Assembly (NCBI RefSeq): GCF_040049295.1
Contig: NZ_JBDZDQ010000001.1
Span: 1,860,001-1,924,000 of the forward strand
Source of the DNA: Sphingomonas sp. KR3-1
Lineage (GTDB): Bacteria; Pseudomonadota; Alphaproteobacteria; Sphingomonadales; Sphingomonadaceae
Reading direction: 5' to 3'
DNA: 64,000 nucleotides
Both the position numbers and the translations under genes were made by a program. The stretch's first letter is position 1; each line of letters begins with the position of its first letter. Below the pieces are notes generated by a model. The model saw only the letters and a list, made by a program, of their open reading frames with translations. It ran no database searches and was not told the DNA's origin. This document shows, piece after piece, positions 8,839-18,049 of this stretch.

Positions 8839-9303
8839 ATGCCCGGGTCCGCGTCGCCGACCGGTGCCGAGGCGCATTTCCGCGCCTTGGAATCGCTCTA
8901 TGCGGCGGCGCCGATCAACCGGCTGTTCGAATCGGTGCTTGAGATTCCCGAGCCGGGTGTCGCGCGGATCCGCTTCGATATCGACGAGCGCTATTTCCAT
9001 GCGGCGGGCGCCGCGCACGGCACGAGCTATTTCAAGATGCTCGACGATGCGGCCTTCTATGCGGTCAACAGCCTGGTCACCGATCGCTTCGTGCTGACCA
9101 CCCAGTTCAACCTGCTGCTCACCAAGCCGCTCGGTCCCGGACCGGTGGTCGCGGAGGGGCGGTGGGTGAGCGGGCAGCGGCGGGTGTTCGTCGGCGAAGC
9201 GCGGCTGATCGACGCGACCGGCGAGGAAGCCGCGCGCGGCACAGGCACCTTCATGCGCTCGCGGATCGCGCTCGCCTCGCTGCCTGGCTACGTCCAGGGC
9301 TGA
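8839..9303 (+). CDS. PaaI-like hotdog-fold thioesterase
   Basis: The 154-residue protein looks like a single hotdog domain: a helix region (A-L-E-S-L-Y), then A-A-G-A-A-H-G-T-S-Y-F-K-M-L-D-D-A, the usual H-G-x-x-x-x-x-L-D core of PaaI-type acyl-CoA thioesterases. The substrate is unknown. The ATG at 8839 follows the ptsN stop by 1 bp; a GTG at 8824 is also in frame and would overlap ptsN. Its stop overlaps the next ATG by one base (TGATG), so it is coupled with the DUF1491 gene. Confidence 0.8.
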   Translation: MPGSASPTGAEAHFRALESLYAAAPINRLFESVLEIPEPGVARIRFDIDERYFHAAGAAHGTSYFKMLDDAAFYAVNSLVTDRFVLTTQFNLLLTKPLGPGPVVAEGRWVSGQRRVFVGEARLIDATGEEAARGTGTFMRSRIALASLPGYVQG

Positions 9304-9641
9304 TGGCGCGGCTCGCCACCGGGTTGCTCGTCAACGCGCTGATCCGTCGTGCCGAGGGCGCGGGCGGCGGCGCGATGGTGTTGGCAAAGGGCGACGCCAC
9401 GGCGGGTGCGCTGCTGCTGCTGCTGGTCGAGCGCGGTGCCAACCCGCGCTTCGTCGAGCGCGGCCTCGGCCCGGATGGAAATCCCGCGCTGATCGCCTCG
9501 GGCCCGCGCGAATTGACCGATGACGGTGAGGTCAGCGCCTATTGGCAGCGACGCCGGCAGCGCGATTCCGACCTGTGGGTGGTCGAACTGGATATCGCGG
9601 ATGGGGAACGGTTCGCCGCTGAAACATTGGCGATGAATTGA
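9303..9641 (+). CDS. DUF1491 family protein
   Basis: This 112-residue protein begins M-A-R-L-A-T-G-L-L-V-N-A-L-I-R-R and continues with G-G-G-A-M-V-L-A-K-G-D-A-T-A-G and W-V-V-E-L-D-I-A-D, features of the alphaproteobacterial DUF1491 family. Its function is unknown. The predicted fold is a compact alpha/beta domain with no signal peptide. It starts on the stop codon of the thioesterase-like gene and is probably the last gene of the hpf-ptsN unit. Confidence 0.75.
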   Translation: MARLATGLLVNALIRRAEGAGGGAMVLAKGDATAGALLLLLVERGANPRFVERGLGPDGNPALIASGPRELTDDGEVSAYWQRRRQRDSDLWVVELDIADGERFAAETLAMN

Positions 9642-9798
9642 CATATCGGTGCCGCGAAGCGAAAGGCCGCACCCACATGCAATCGCGTTGTGCTGCCCGG
9701 GGTGTGAAGTCGGTCGGTTACGCAGTCGGGGGGGAAGCCCGGCGGTCCATATGAAAACCAGGGCCGGCCGCGCACCAACCGCATAATAACGAAGTTTA

Positions 9799-10434
9799 AT
9801 GAAGCTCATTCACCGTGTCGCGTGCTTCGCGACCGTGACCTTTTGCGCTGGCGCACTTGCGAATGCCGCCACGCTCGATGTGACCCTCGCCGCGCAGGAA
9901 GCGCCGGTTCAGATGGTCAACTCGCTGGAACATCAGGTTGTTCCCACGCCGGCTCCCCAGGCCGCGCCGCTTCCGGTCAAGGAAGCAGTCCAGCAGATCC
10001 CGAACGCGGATGCGGACGAAGATTTCGACTCGCTCACCGAAGCCGTGGCCGCGCAGGCAGCGCCCGCGTCGCTCGACAGCGAGCTCAATTGCCTTGCGGT
10101 CAGCGTTTATTACGAATCGAAGAGCGAGCCGCTCGCCGGCCAGCTCGCCGTGGCGGACGTGATCCTCAACCGCACCGAATCGGGCCGCTTCCCGCGCTCG
10201 GTGTGCGGCGTCGTCACGCAGCGCGGCCAGTTCTCCTTCGTGCGCGGCGGCAAGCTGCCGACGCCGCCGGCGAACGGCCAGTGGAAGAAGGCGCTTGCCG
10301 TCGCCCAGGTGGCGATGAAGGAGCAGTGGGATTCGCCCGTGCCTGAGGCGCTGTATTTCCATGCTCGCTATGTGAAGCCGAGCTGGAAGCGCGCCCGTGT
10401 CGGCTCGGTCGGCAATCATGTTTTCTATCGCTGA
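9799..10434 (+). CDS. secreted SleB-type cell-wall hydrolase
   Basis: The protein has an N-terminal signal peptide (M-K-L-I-H-R-V-A-C-F-A-T-V, cleavage near A-N-A-A), a proline/alanine-rich linker of about 60 residues, and a C-terminal Hydrolase_2 (SleB) domain from about residue 95 (L-N-C-L-A-V-S-V-Y-Y-E-S-K-S-E-P-L-A-G-Q) with the catalytic glutamate in Y-Y-E-S, and G-Q-F-S-F-V. This family cleaves peptidoglycan; in non-sporulating bacteria it probably acts in wall remodelling. No gene is seen in the 157-bp gap upstream, which should carry its promoter. Confidence 0.88.
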   Translation: MKLIHRVACFATVTFCAGALANAATLDVTLAAQEAPVQMVNSLEHQVVPTPAPQAAPLPVKEAVQQIPNADADEDFDSLTEAVAAQAAPASLDSELNCLAVSVYYESKSEPLAGQLAVADVILNRTESGRFPRSVCGVVTQRGQFSFVRGGKLPTPPANGQWKKALAVAQVAMKEQWDSPVPEALYFHARYVKPSWKRARVGSVGNHVFYR

Positions 10435-10455
10435 GTGAGTCGCGGGCTTCCCCGC

Positions 10456-10470
10456 GTTCGCTTAATGTTC
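10456..10470 (+). promoter_or_regulatory. LexA (SOS) box upstream of mmcB
   Basis: GTTC at 10456-10459 and GTTC at 10467-10470 are separated by exactly 7 nt, the alphaproteobacterial LexA consensus GTTC-N7-GTTC. It ends 13 bp before the mmcB ATG. MmcB is a known SOS gene in Caulobacter, which supports the call. Confidence 0.75.
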
Positions 10471-10473
10471 TAG

Positions 10474-10500
10474 ACGGCCGGGGATGAACTCCCCGGCCGT
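10474..10500. repeat. 10-bp perfect hairpin enclosing the mmcB start codon
   Basis: The arms 10474-10483 and 10491-10500 are perfect GC-rich complements with a 7-nt loop. The loop contains the mmcB ATG (10484-10486), and three T follow (10500-10502). It may serve as a weak terminator for the hydrolase gene and also mask mmcB initiation. Confidence 0.6.
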
Positions 10501-10966
10501 TTCGATTCAGACCGATCCGCTTATCGCCGCAGACGTCGCGCGCGGGGTCACGCGCCTGCTGCTCCGCCACGATTGCGTCGCGCTCGCCGAGGTACCGCTC
10601 GAGGGCGGTCGCCGCGCCGACCTGATGGCGATCGATTCGCGCGGCAACATCGTCATTGTCGAGATCAAGGTTGCGCGCGCCGATCTGCTCGGCGACGGCA
10701 AATGGACCGACTATCTCGCGCATTGCGACCGCTTCTTCTGGGCGGTGCCCGAGGGCTTCGACCTGCGCCCGCTCGAGCAGCAGGGCTTCCTGCCCGCCCG
10801 CGCCGGGATCATCGTCGCCGATCGCTATGATGCCGCGGTGATGCGCGAGGCGGCGACGGTGCCGCTGCCCGCCCCCACCCGCAGGAAATGCACGCTGGCC
10901 TTTGCCCGGCGCGCCGCGCGCCGGGTCATCCAGATCCTCGATCCCGACGCCGAGGCGAGCTTCTAG
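10484..10966 (+). CDS. mmcB: MmcB family DNA repair protein (PD-(D/E)XK nuclease-like)
   Basis: MmcB is an SOS-induced alphaproteobacterial protein linked to ImuABC/DnaE2-dependent mutagenesis after mitomycin C damage (family knowledge). The 160-residue protein has the nuclease-like core G-G-R-R-A-D-L-M-A-I ... I-V-I-V-E-I-K-V-A (about residues 42-66), the D...ExK arrangement of PD-(D/E)XK enzymes, then a W-T-D-Y-L-x-x-C-D-R-F-F-W-A-V block. A LexA box lies just upstream, and the start codon sits in a hairpin loop. The stop codon shares CTAG with the convergent ankyrin gene. Confidence 0.9.
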   Translation: MNSPAVSIQTDPLIAADVARGVTRLLLRHDCVALAEVPLEGGRRADLMAIDSRGNIVIVEIKVARADLLGDGKWTDYLAHCDRFFWAVPEGFDLRPLEQQGFLPARAGIIVADRYDAAVMREAATVPLPAPTRRKCTLAFARRAARRVIQILDPDAEASF

Positions 10967-11580
10967 AGCTTGGGTCCGGCCGGGCCGAGGCCGCCGCTCG
11001 TCTTGCCGCCCTTCTGGGCCTCGGCGAGCAGCTTGGCGATCTGCGGATAGCGCGTCTCGTCGCGGGCATAATCGCGCGCCGACTTGCCGGTGACATTGTC
11101 GGTCCGGTCCGGATTGGCACCGGCGGCGAGCAGCTGGCGGACGACTTCGATCTCGTGCACCTGCACTGCGCGGATCAGCGGAGTCTCGCCGCTCGCATTC
11201 TGCGTGTTCACGTTCGCGCCGTACTTGATCAGGATCGACACGCCCTCGCCCCAGCCGCGCTCGGCGGCGATGAGCAGCGCTGTGTTGCCGCGATTGTCCT
11301 TCAGGTTGGCGTCGATGTCGTCCTGCTGGAGCAGCACGCGCAGATAGGTCGCGTCGCTGCGGCGGGTGACGATGTGGATCGCGCCCTCGCCCGTCGTCTT
11401 GTCCTTGGTGTTGACGATGCGGAGCGACTTGTTCTCGAGGAACTTGTTCACCTTGGCGCCGTCCGTCTCGCGGACCGCGTTCAGGAAATTATAGCTGTCG
11501 GAGAATTGCTGGGCCGATGCCGGCAGCGCGGCGAACATCAGCAGGGCGGCGCCGGCGGCGCCCATTACGCGAACGATCAT
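10963..11580 (-). CDS. exported ankyrin-repeat protein
   Basis: The start M-I-V-R-V-M-G-A-A-G-A-A-L at 11580 gives a normal signal peptide ending near A-S-A-Q; an upstream in-frame start at 11598 would add six residues. The mature part contains about four ankyrin repeats: E-G-A-I-H-I-V-T-R-R, N-T-A-L-L-I-A-A-E-R-G, E-T-P-L-I-R-A-V and S-A-R-D-Y-A-R-D. It is probably a periplasmic protein-interaction module of unknown partner. The C-terminus is glycine/lysine-rich. It is convergent with mmcB, and the two stop codons share the palindrome CTAG (10963-10966). Confidence 0.85.
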   Translation of the reverse strand: MIVRVMGAAGAALLMFAALPASAQQFSDSYNFLNAVRETDGAKVNKFLENKSLRIVNTKDKTTGEGAIHIVTRRSDATYLRVLLQQDDIDANLKDNRGNTALLIAAERGWGEGVSILIKYGANVNTQNASGETPLIRAVQVHEIEVVRQLLAAGANPDRTDNVTGKSARDYARDETRYPQIAKLLAEAQKGGKTSGGLGPAGPKL

Positions 11581-11648
11581 CTCTTGCCCAAACCCCATAG
11601 CGGCAGTGCTTGCAAGCCCGGAACTATCAGATCATGGCTGGAGACACC

Positions 11649-12230
11649 ATGAGCAGGATATTTCAGGGCATTGCGCCTTTGCTACTGATCGTCTCGGGCT
11701 GCAGCGGCCCCGCGGACGAGCCGCCCCTCGCCGGCGCCCGCATCGGCGGCCCCTTCACGCTCACCGATCAGCGCGGCAAGGCGGTGCACGACAGCGATTT
11801 CGCCGGCAAATATCGCATCGTCTATTTCGGCTACACCTATTGCCCGGACATCTGCCCGACCGACATGCTCAAGATCGGCCAGGCGATGAAGGCGCTCGAC
11901 AAGCAGGCGCCGGAAAAGGCCAGGGCGATCGTGCCAATCTTCATCACCGTCGATCCCGAGCGCGACACGCCCCAGGTGGTCGGCGAGTTCGTCCGCAATT
12001 TCGACGACCGGATCGTCGGCCTGACCGGCAGCCCCAAGGCGATCGAGGCCGTCGAGAAGCAATATGCGGTCTATGCCAGGAAGGAAGCGCCCGGTCCGGG
12101 CGGCGCCTATCTGGTAGGACACAGCCAGATTGCCTATCTGATGGACAAGGACGGCAAGCCGATCACGTCGCTGCCGATCGAGAAGGATGCTGCGGCCGTG
12201 GTGGCGCAGCTCGACCATTGGGTGAAATGA
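11649..12230 (+). CDS. SCO1/SenC family copper-binding lipoprotein
   Basis: The N-terminus M-S-R-I-F-Q-G-I-A-P-L-L-L-I-V-S-G-C is a lipoprotein signal with cysteine near residue 18. The thioredoxin-like domain has the copper-binding C-x-x-x-C in Y-C-P-D-I-C-P-T-D and the third ligand histidine in V-G-H-S-Q. SCO proteins deliver copper to, or reduce, the CuA site of cytochrome oxidase. Start at 11649 rather than 11610 or 11634, because GGAG lies 8 nt before it and the signal then begins properly (193 residues). The YcgN-like gene follows after 10 bp. Confidence 0.9.
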   Translation: MSRIFQGIAPLLLIVSGCSGPADEPPLAGARIGGPFTLTDQRGKAVHDSDFAGKYRIVYFGYTYCPDICPTDMLKIGQAMKALDKQAPEKARAIVPIFITVDPERDTPQVVGEFVRNFDDRIVGLTGSPKAIEAVEKQYAVYARKEAPGPGGAYLVGHSQIAYLMDKDGKPITSLPIEKDAAAVVAQLDHWVK

Positions 12231-12240
12231 CCGGTAGATA

Positions 12241-12675
12241 ATGACCAGTAGATTCTGGGAAGACGTGCCGCTGGCAAAGCTCGACCGCGCGCAATGGGAA
12301 GCCTTGTGCGACGGGTGCGGGAAGTGCTGCATCCACAAGCTGGAGGATGAGGAGACCGGCGAGCTCCTCGCCACCAACGTCGCCTGCCGCCTGCTCGACC
12401 GGCGGATGGGCCGCTGCTCGGACTACAAGCACCGCCATGCCTATGTCGCCGAATGCGTGCGGCTCAATTCGAGCAATGTGAGCAAGATCGAGTGGCTCCC
12501 CTCGACCTGCGCCTATCGCCTGCGCGGCGAGGGCAAGCAGCTGCCCGGCTGGCATTATCTGGTCAGCGGCGATCCCGAGTCGGTCCACGCCGCCGGCCAG
12601 TCGACGCGCGGCTGGACGGTCAGCGAGGACGATGTGATCGATTTCGAGCATCACCTGGTGGACCGCGAGCTTTGA
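12241..12675 (+). CDS. YcgN family cysteine-cluster protein (UPF0260)
   Basis: The 144-residue protein opens with W-E-D-V-P-L and has the conserved cysteine cluster C-D-G-C-G-K-C-C near residues 23-30, followed by C-R-L-L-D, C-S-D-Y and L-P-S-T-C-A-Y. This is the YcgN/YkgJ zinc- or iron-chelating family of uncertain function. It lies directly downstream of the SCO1-like gene, and its stop overlaps the TTG start of the metallopeptidase gene, suggesting one transcript. Confidence 0.9.
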   Translation: MTSRFWEDVPLAKLDRAQWEALCDGCGKCCIHKLEDEETGELLATNVACRLLDRRMGRCSDYKHRHAYVAECVRLNSSNVSKIEWLPSTCAYRLRGEGKQLPGWHYLVSGDPESVHAAGQSTRGWTVSEDDVIDFEHHLVDREL

Positions 12676-13346
12676 ACGAGCCCGAGATCGAGGTGGTCCG
12701 CAATGCCCGGTCGCGGCGGATGCGGCTCTCGATCGATCCGCGCTCGGGCAAGGTGAAGCTCACCCTGCCGCCGCGCGCCTCGCTCAAGAAGGCGATGGAC
12801 TGGGCGCGCGAGCACCAAAGCTGGATCGCCGCGCAACAGGCCAGGATGCCCGAGGCGCGGCCCTTTGCGCCCGGCGCGCGCATTCCGATCGGCGATGCCG
12901 AGGTGGAGATCGTGTGGCCAGCCAGCGGTGCGGGCAGGACGCCGCGACTCCTCGGCGAGCAGTTGCTCTGCGGCGGCCCGCGCGAAGGGCTGGAGAAGCG
13001 CATCGAGCGCTGGCTGCGCCAGGCGGCGCTCGACCTGCTCAGCGAAGAGACCGCCGAATATGCCGAGCGCGCCGGCGTGACCGTCACCAAGGTGTCGATC
13101 GGCGATCCGCGCGGCCGCTGGGGCAGCTGCACCTCCTCGGGCCAGATCCGCTACAGCTGGCGGCTGCTGCTTGCGCCGAGCCATGTCCGCCGCTCGACGG
13201 TGGCGCACGAGGTGGCGCACCGCGTGCACATGAATCACTCGCCGGCCTTCCACCGGGTGGTGGCGGAACTGTACGAGGGCGATCCGGATCGAGCGCGCGC
13301 CTGGCTCAAGCGCAACGGCGCCGGACTGCACTGGTACGGCAGGTAA
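12672..13346 (+). CDS. YgjP/WLM-type M48-like metallopeptidase (DUF45), TTG start
   Basis: The zinc-peptidase motif H-E-V-A-H-R-V-H-M-N-H (HExxH plus a downstream histidine) lies near residue 178, after the family motif G-R-W-G-S-C near residue 149. The N-terminal half (R-S-R-R-M-R-L-S-I-D and L-P-P-R-A-S-L) is the YgjP-type beta domain. The frame has no suitable ATG near the homology start; TTG at 12672, overlapping the YcgN-like stop, gives 224 residues and matches the family N-terminus. Substrate unknown. Confidence 0.87.
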   Translation: MNEPEIEVVRNARSRRMRLSIDPRSGKVKLTLPPRASLKKAMDWAREHQSWIAAQQARMPEARPFAPGARIPIGDAEVEIVWPASGAGRTPRLLGEQLLCGGPREGLEKRIERWLRQAALDLLSEETAEYAERAGVTVTKVSIGDPRGRWGSCTSSGQIRYSWRLLLAPSHVRRSTVAHEVAHRVHMNHSPAFHRVVAELYEGDPDRARAWLKRNGAGLHWYGR

Positions 13347-13354
13347 CAGCCGGT

Positions 13355-13454
13355 ACCCCCGCGCAAGCGGGACGCCCTCTCGTGCGCTATCCCAGATCCC
13401 TGTCGTTGTGCTTGCCGCCCATCCGGGAGATGGGTCCCCGCTTTCGCGGGGATG
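13355..13454. repeat. dispersed palindromic repeat (REP-like pair)
   Basis: The right arm 13427-13454 is the same sequence as 49503-49530 and contains a hairpin with C-C-C-C-G-C / G-C-G-G-G-G stems. A degenerate inverted partner lies at about 13355-13372. The element sits between the convergent metallopeptidase and PBP1A genes. Confidence 0.7.
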
Positions 13455-13470
13455 CCGACAGGGCCTGCAG

Positions 13471-15636
13471 CTATTCGCCCCGCGGCGCCTCACCGCGCGG
13501 CGCCGGAGCCGGCTGGCGCGGGGCATCGCGCGGCACGTCCCGCGGTGCATCGCGCTGGTCCCGCTGCGGCTGGGCCGGGGCAGGCGTGCGCTTGCCGGTC
13601 ATCCGGTCGATCCAGTCCTGGTCGAGCTGCTCGTCGCCCTGCTGGGCCGGCTGGCCCTGCTGCTGCGGCGGAAGCTGCTGCTCGGTGCCGTCGCCATGCG
13701 GCTGCTGGTCCTGGGGCAGCGGGTTGCCGTCCTGGTCGACGAACAGGCCATTGTCCGGCTCGGCATAGGCCGCATTCTCTTCGTCGAGCTGATATTCGGG
13801 CAGCGTCACCTGCGTGTCGAACGCCTCGGCCGGTCGCTTCGCCACCGCCTTGATCATGAAGTCATGAAAGGCGCGCGCCGGCGCGGTGCCGCCCTGCAGG
13901 CCGGGGACGACCTTGGCATCGTCGCGGCCCATCCACACGCCCGTGGTCAGGCCCGAGGAGAAGCCGATGAACCAGCCATCCTTGTTCGAAGTGGTGGTGC
14001 CGGTCTTGCCCGCCACCGGGCGGCCGATCTGCGCGGCGCGGCCGGTGCCGGTGGCAACTGCGGTCTGCATCAGGTCGGTCATCTGCGCGGCGACATAGGG
14101 AGCGACGAGCACATGGCTGGTATCGACTTCGTGCTGGTAGATCACTGCGCCGTTCGCGGTCACCCGGGTGATGCCATAGGGCGTCACCGCCACGCCCTTG
14201 GCCGCCACCGAGGCGAAGGCGCGGGTCATGTCGATCAGGCGCACGTCGGAGGTGCCGAGCACCATGGCCGGGTGCGTGTCCACCGGGGTGGTGATGCCGA
14301 AGCGGCGCGCCATGTCGGCGATCGTGCCGAAGCCGACTTCCTGGCCCATCTTCGCCGCGATCGTGTTGACCGAATAGGCGAAGGCGGTGCGGATATTCAT
14401 CTCGCCGCGGAACGCGCCCGAGCTGTTGCGCGGGCTCCAGCCGTTGATCGTCACCGGCTCGTCGACCACCAGGTCGTCGGGCTTGTGGCCGGCCTCGAGC
14501 GCGGCGAGATAGACGAACAGCTTGAAGGCCGAGCCCGGCTGGCGCGTCGCCTGAGTCGCGCGGTTGTAGATCGACGCGACATAGTCCTTGCCACCCACCA
14601 TCGCGCGCACGGCGCCGTCACGGTCGAGGCTGATCAGCGCGCCCTGGGCATTGGCCGGGGCGTTGGCGCGGATCGCGTCGTCGGCGGAACGCTGCATCGA
14701 AAGGTCGAGCGTGGTCCACACTTCGAGCGGCGCCTCGGTCTCGTCGATCAGCACTTCGAGCTGGGGCAGCGCCCAGTCGGTGAAATAGCGCACGCTGTTC
14801 TGCTTGGGCTCGGGGGCGAGCGCCACGGTGTGCGGATCGGTCGCCTTGGCCTGGGCCTCGGTGATCTTGCCGGTCTCGGCCATCAGGTCGAGCACCACGC
14901 TGGCGCGGTCGATTGCGGCTTCGGCGTCGGCGGTGGGCGAATAATGCGACGGGGCCTTGACCAGCCCGGCGATCACCGCGGCCTCGGCCAGCGTCAGGTT
15001 GGTCGCCGAATGGCCGAAGAATTTCCGGCTCGCCGCGTCGATGCCGTATGCACCGCCGCCGAAATAGACTTTGTTGAGATAGAGCTCGAGGATCTCGTCC
15101 TTCGAGAACTTCCGCTCCATCGCCAGCGCGATCACGCCCTCGCGCACCTTGCGGCCAAGGTCGTACTTGTTCGACAGGAAGATCGTGCGCGCCACCTGCT
15201 GGGTGATCGTCGAGCCGCCCTGCAGGCGCCGGCCCTCGTCGTGCAGCTGCTTGGCGCGCCAGAACATGCGGGCGACGCCGACGGGATCGACGCCCCAGTG
15301 CGATTCGAAGCGGCGATCCTCGGTCGCGATGATCGCGTCCTTCATCACCTGCGGGATCTGGTTGTACTTGATCCACTCGCCATAGCTCGGCCCGAGCGAG
15401 ACCAGCACGGTGCCGTCGGCGGCATGGACGCGGATCATCTGGCCGTTGGGCGAGGATTTGAGCTCGTCGAAGCTCGGCAGCGTCGACTTGGTCGAATAGA
15501 CCGCGATCAGCAGCGCGATGAAGCCGAGCAGCGCCAGGCTGCCCCCGCCCACCAGCGTCCAGAACGCAAAGCGCTTCCAGAAGGAGAGGTCACGCCATTT
15601 GGGCGTGCGGATCACGGCGGGCAGATTGGATGGCAT
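13471..15636 (-). CDS. mrcA: penicillin-binding protein 1A, bifunctional class A
   Basis: Class A PBPs polymerise glycan strands and cross-link peptides. The 721-residue protein has a short cytoplasmic tail, a transmembrane anchor (about residues 25-50), a GT51 glycosyltransferase domain with A-T-E-D-R-R-F-E-S-H-x-G near 104 and G-G-S-T-I-T-Q-Q near 143, and a transpeptidase domain with the S-x-x-K nucleophile in P-G-S-A-F-K, S-V-N-T, and K-T-G-T-T. The C-terminal 70 residues are proline/glutamine/arginine-rich low complexity (P-R-D-V-P-R-D-A-P-R), as in other sphingomonad PBP1As. The start at 15636 gives the usual short cytoplasmic tail. Confidence 0.95.
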   Translation of the reverse strand: MPSNLPAVIRTPKWRDLSFWKRFAFWTLVGGGSLALLGFIALLIAVYSTKSTLPSFDELKSSPNGQMIRVHAADGTVLVSLGPSYGEWIKYNQIPQVMKDAIIATEDRRFESHWGVDPVGVARMFWRAKQLHDEGRRLQGGSTITQQVARTIFLSNKYDLGRKVREGVIALAMERKFSKDEILELYLNKVYFGGGAYGIDAASRKFFGHSATNLTLAEAAVIAGLVKAPSHYSPTADAEAAIDRASVVLDLMAETGKITEAQAKATDPHTVALAPEPKQNSVRYFTDWALPQLEVLIDETEAPLEVWTTLDLSMQRSADDAIRANAPANAQGALISLDRDGAVRAMVGGKDYVASIYNRATQATRQPGSAFKLFVYLAALEAGHKPDDLVVDEPVTINGWSPRNSSGAFRGEMNIRTAFAYSVNTIAAKMGQEVGFGTIADMARRFGITTPVDTHPAMVLGTSDVRLIDMTRAFASVAAKGVAVTPYGITRVTANGAVIYQHEVDTSHVLVAPYVAAQMTDLMQTAVATGTGRAAQIGRPVAGKTGTTTSNKDGWFIGFSSGLTTGVWMGRDDAKVVPGLQGGTAPARAFHDFMIKAVAKRPAEAFDTQVTLPEYQLDEENAAYAEPDNGLFVDQDGNPLPQDQQPHGDGTEQQLPPQQQGQPAQQGDEQLDQDWIDRMTGKRTPAPAQPQRDQRDAPRDVPRDAPRQPAPAPRGEAPRGE

Positions 15637-15678
15637 CGGGGGAGTGCGATTAAGCCCTATTCGGCCCGCTCACAAGGA

Positions 15679-16110
15679 TCAGGCGCCGGTTTCGCTGCTA
15701 GCCGGGCCCGGGTTGCCACCGCGTGAACGAAAATCGAGGCTGACCGAGTTCATGCAGTAGCGAAGTCCGGTCGGCGGCGGGCCGTCTGGGAAGACATGGC
15801 CGAGATGCCCGTCGCAGCGCGCGCAGCGGGCCTCTACCCGGCGCATGCCGTGGCTGACGTCGGCATGCTCGCTGATGTGCGTCGGGTCGATCGGCTGGGT
15901 GAAGCTCGGCCAGCCCGATCCCGAGTCGTATTTGTCGATGCTGTCGAACAGCTCGAGCCCGCAGGCGGCGCAGCGATAGATGCCGTCGGCCTTGTTGTCG
16001 TTGTAGCGCCCCGAAAAGGCGCGTTCGGTGCCGGCTTCGCGCAACACGTGAAACTGTTCCGGAGTGAGGCGCTTGCGCCACTCGGTCTCAGAGAGATTCA
16101 GATGCTCCAT
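15679..16110 (-). CDS. msrB: peptide-methionine (R)-S-oxide reductase
   Basis: MsrB repairs methionine-R-sulfoxide in proteins. The 143-residue protein has two zinc-binding C-x-x-C pairs (C-A-A-C and C-A-R-C), the G-S-G-W-P-S-F motif and the catalytic cysteine in R-Y-C-M-N-S. It has no signal peptide, so it is cytosolic, unlike the exported MsrA at 40854-41522. The last ten residues are variable. Confidence 0.96.
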   Translation of the reverse strand: MEHLNLSETEWRKRLTPEQFHVLREAGTERAFSGRYNDNKADGIYRCAACGLELFDSIDKYDSGSGWPSFTQPIDPTHISEHADVSHGMRRVEARCARCDGHLGHVFPDGPPPTGLRYCMNSVSLDFRSRGGNPGPASSETGA

Positions 16111-16143
16111 GGCGAAAGCATGTGTGCCCGCCCGAGGTCCGCG

Positions 16144-16644
16144 TCAATCCGGGTTCGCGCGGAAGCGGGCCAAACCCTTGTTGACCTTCAATTGCCGCTT
16201 CAATTCCTCGGCCGGCGGCGCCCAGAGAAAGCCGAAGCTCACCGCGCCCAGCCGCGACTCGACGGCGTGGTGCAGCCGGTGCGCCTGGACGATTCGCTTC
16301 ATGTAGCGGGAGCGCGGGACATGGCGGTGCGCCACGCGCTGGTGTACGATCACGTCGTGGAAGCCGAAATAGATCGCGCCATAGCCGGCGATTCCCGCAC
16401 CGATCCAGGTGAAGCCCGGCCACCAGCCCGCCTGCACTCCGCCATAGAGCAGCACGATAGAGGGGATGGCGAAGATCACCGCATAGAGGTCGTTCCACTC
16501 GAACCAGCCGCTGCGCGCCCGGTGGTGGCTGGCGTGGAGCACCCAGCCCGGCCCGTGCATCACCCAGCGGTGCATCGCCCAGGCGAACAGCTCCATCGCG
16601 GCAAGCGTGGCGAGGAAGAGGGCAAGACCGAACGTCCAGTGCAC
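16144..16644 (-). CDS. crtZ: beta-carotene hydroxylase CrtZ
   Basis: CrtZ hydroxylates the beta-ionone rings of carotenoids (zeaxanthin formation), the yellow pigment pathway of sphingomonads. The di-iron histidine boxes are visible: [25 protein letters not shown] and H-R-L-H-H. Three or four membrane helices are predicted. The start is uncertain; GTG at 16644 (V-H-W-T-F-G-L-A) gives 166 residues, a typical length, and no ATG lies nearby in frame. No other carotenoid gene is adjacent. A 19-bp palindrome is 49 bp upstream. Confidence 0.9.
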   Translation of the reverse strand: MHWTFGLALFLATLAAMELFAWAMHRWVMHGPGWVLHASHHRARSGWFEWNDLYAVIFAIPSIVLLYGGVQAGWWPGFTWIGAGIAGYGAIYFGFHDVIVHQRVAHRHVPRSRYMKRIVQAHRLHHAVESRLGAVSFGFLWAPPAEELKRQLKVNKGLARFRANPD

Positions 16645-16692
16645 GGCCCCGCCATAGGCCCGGGCACTCCCGCTGTCACCGACCTCGAAGCT

Positions 16693-16711
16693 ATTGCGAT
16701 TATGTCGCAAT
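16693..16711. promoter_or_regulatory. 19-bp palindromic operator candidate (Fur-like) between crtZ and sucC
   Basis: ATTGCGA (16693-16699) and TCGCAAT (16705-16711) are perfect 7-bp inverted repeats around a 5-bp spacer. The site resembles the TGCGAAT-N-ATTCGCA form reported for alphaproteobacterial Fur boxes, but two core positions differ. It lies in the divergent crtZ/sucC promoter gap. Confidence 0.5.
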
Positions 16712-16803
16712 CTCAATAACGCGGAAAAGATTGGATTCACGCGCGCGCTTGTGCTTAGGGCGGCCCAAATTCCCGATCTTCGACAGCGAAGGACGCGCTC
16801 CCC

Positions 16804-18006
<1,203 letters not shown>

Positions 18007-18017
18007 GGCCGCTCGGC

Positions 18018-18043
18018 AGGCGGGCCGCCAGCGCGGCCCGCCT
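18018..18043. terminator. GC-rich hairpin after sucC
   Basis: An 11-bp perfect inverted repeat (18018-18028 with 18033-18043, loop CAGC) lies between the convergent sucC and 18050-18535 genes. There is no T-run on either strand, so termination efficiency is uncertain. Confidence 0.5.
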
Positions 18044-18049
18044 CGCCCG

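Noticed and set aside
13408..15726. Long plus-strand ORF opposite PBP1A (about 772 codons)
   Set aside because: Antisense shadow of a gene with complete GT51 and transpeptidase motifs; R/H/G-rich without recognisable domains.
16044..16056. CACGTGAAAC match resembling parS inside msrB
   Set aside because: Only the right half matches the ParB site; the left half does not.
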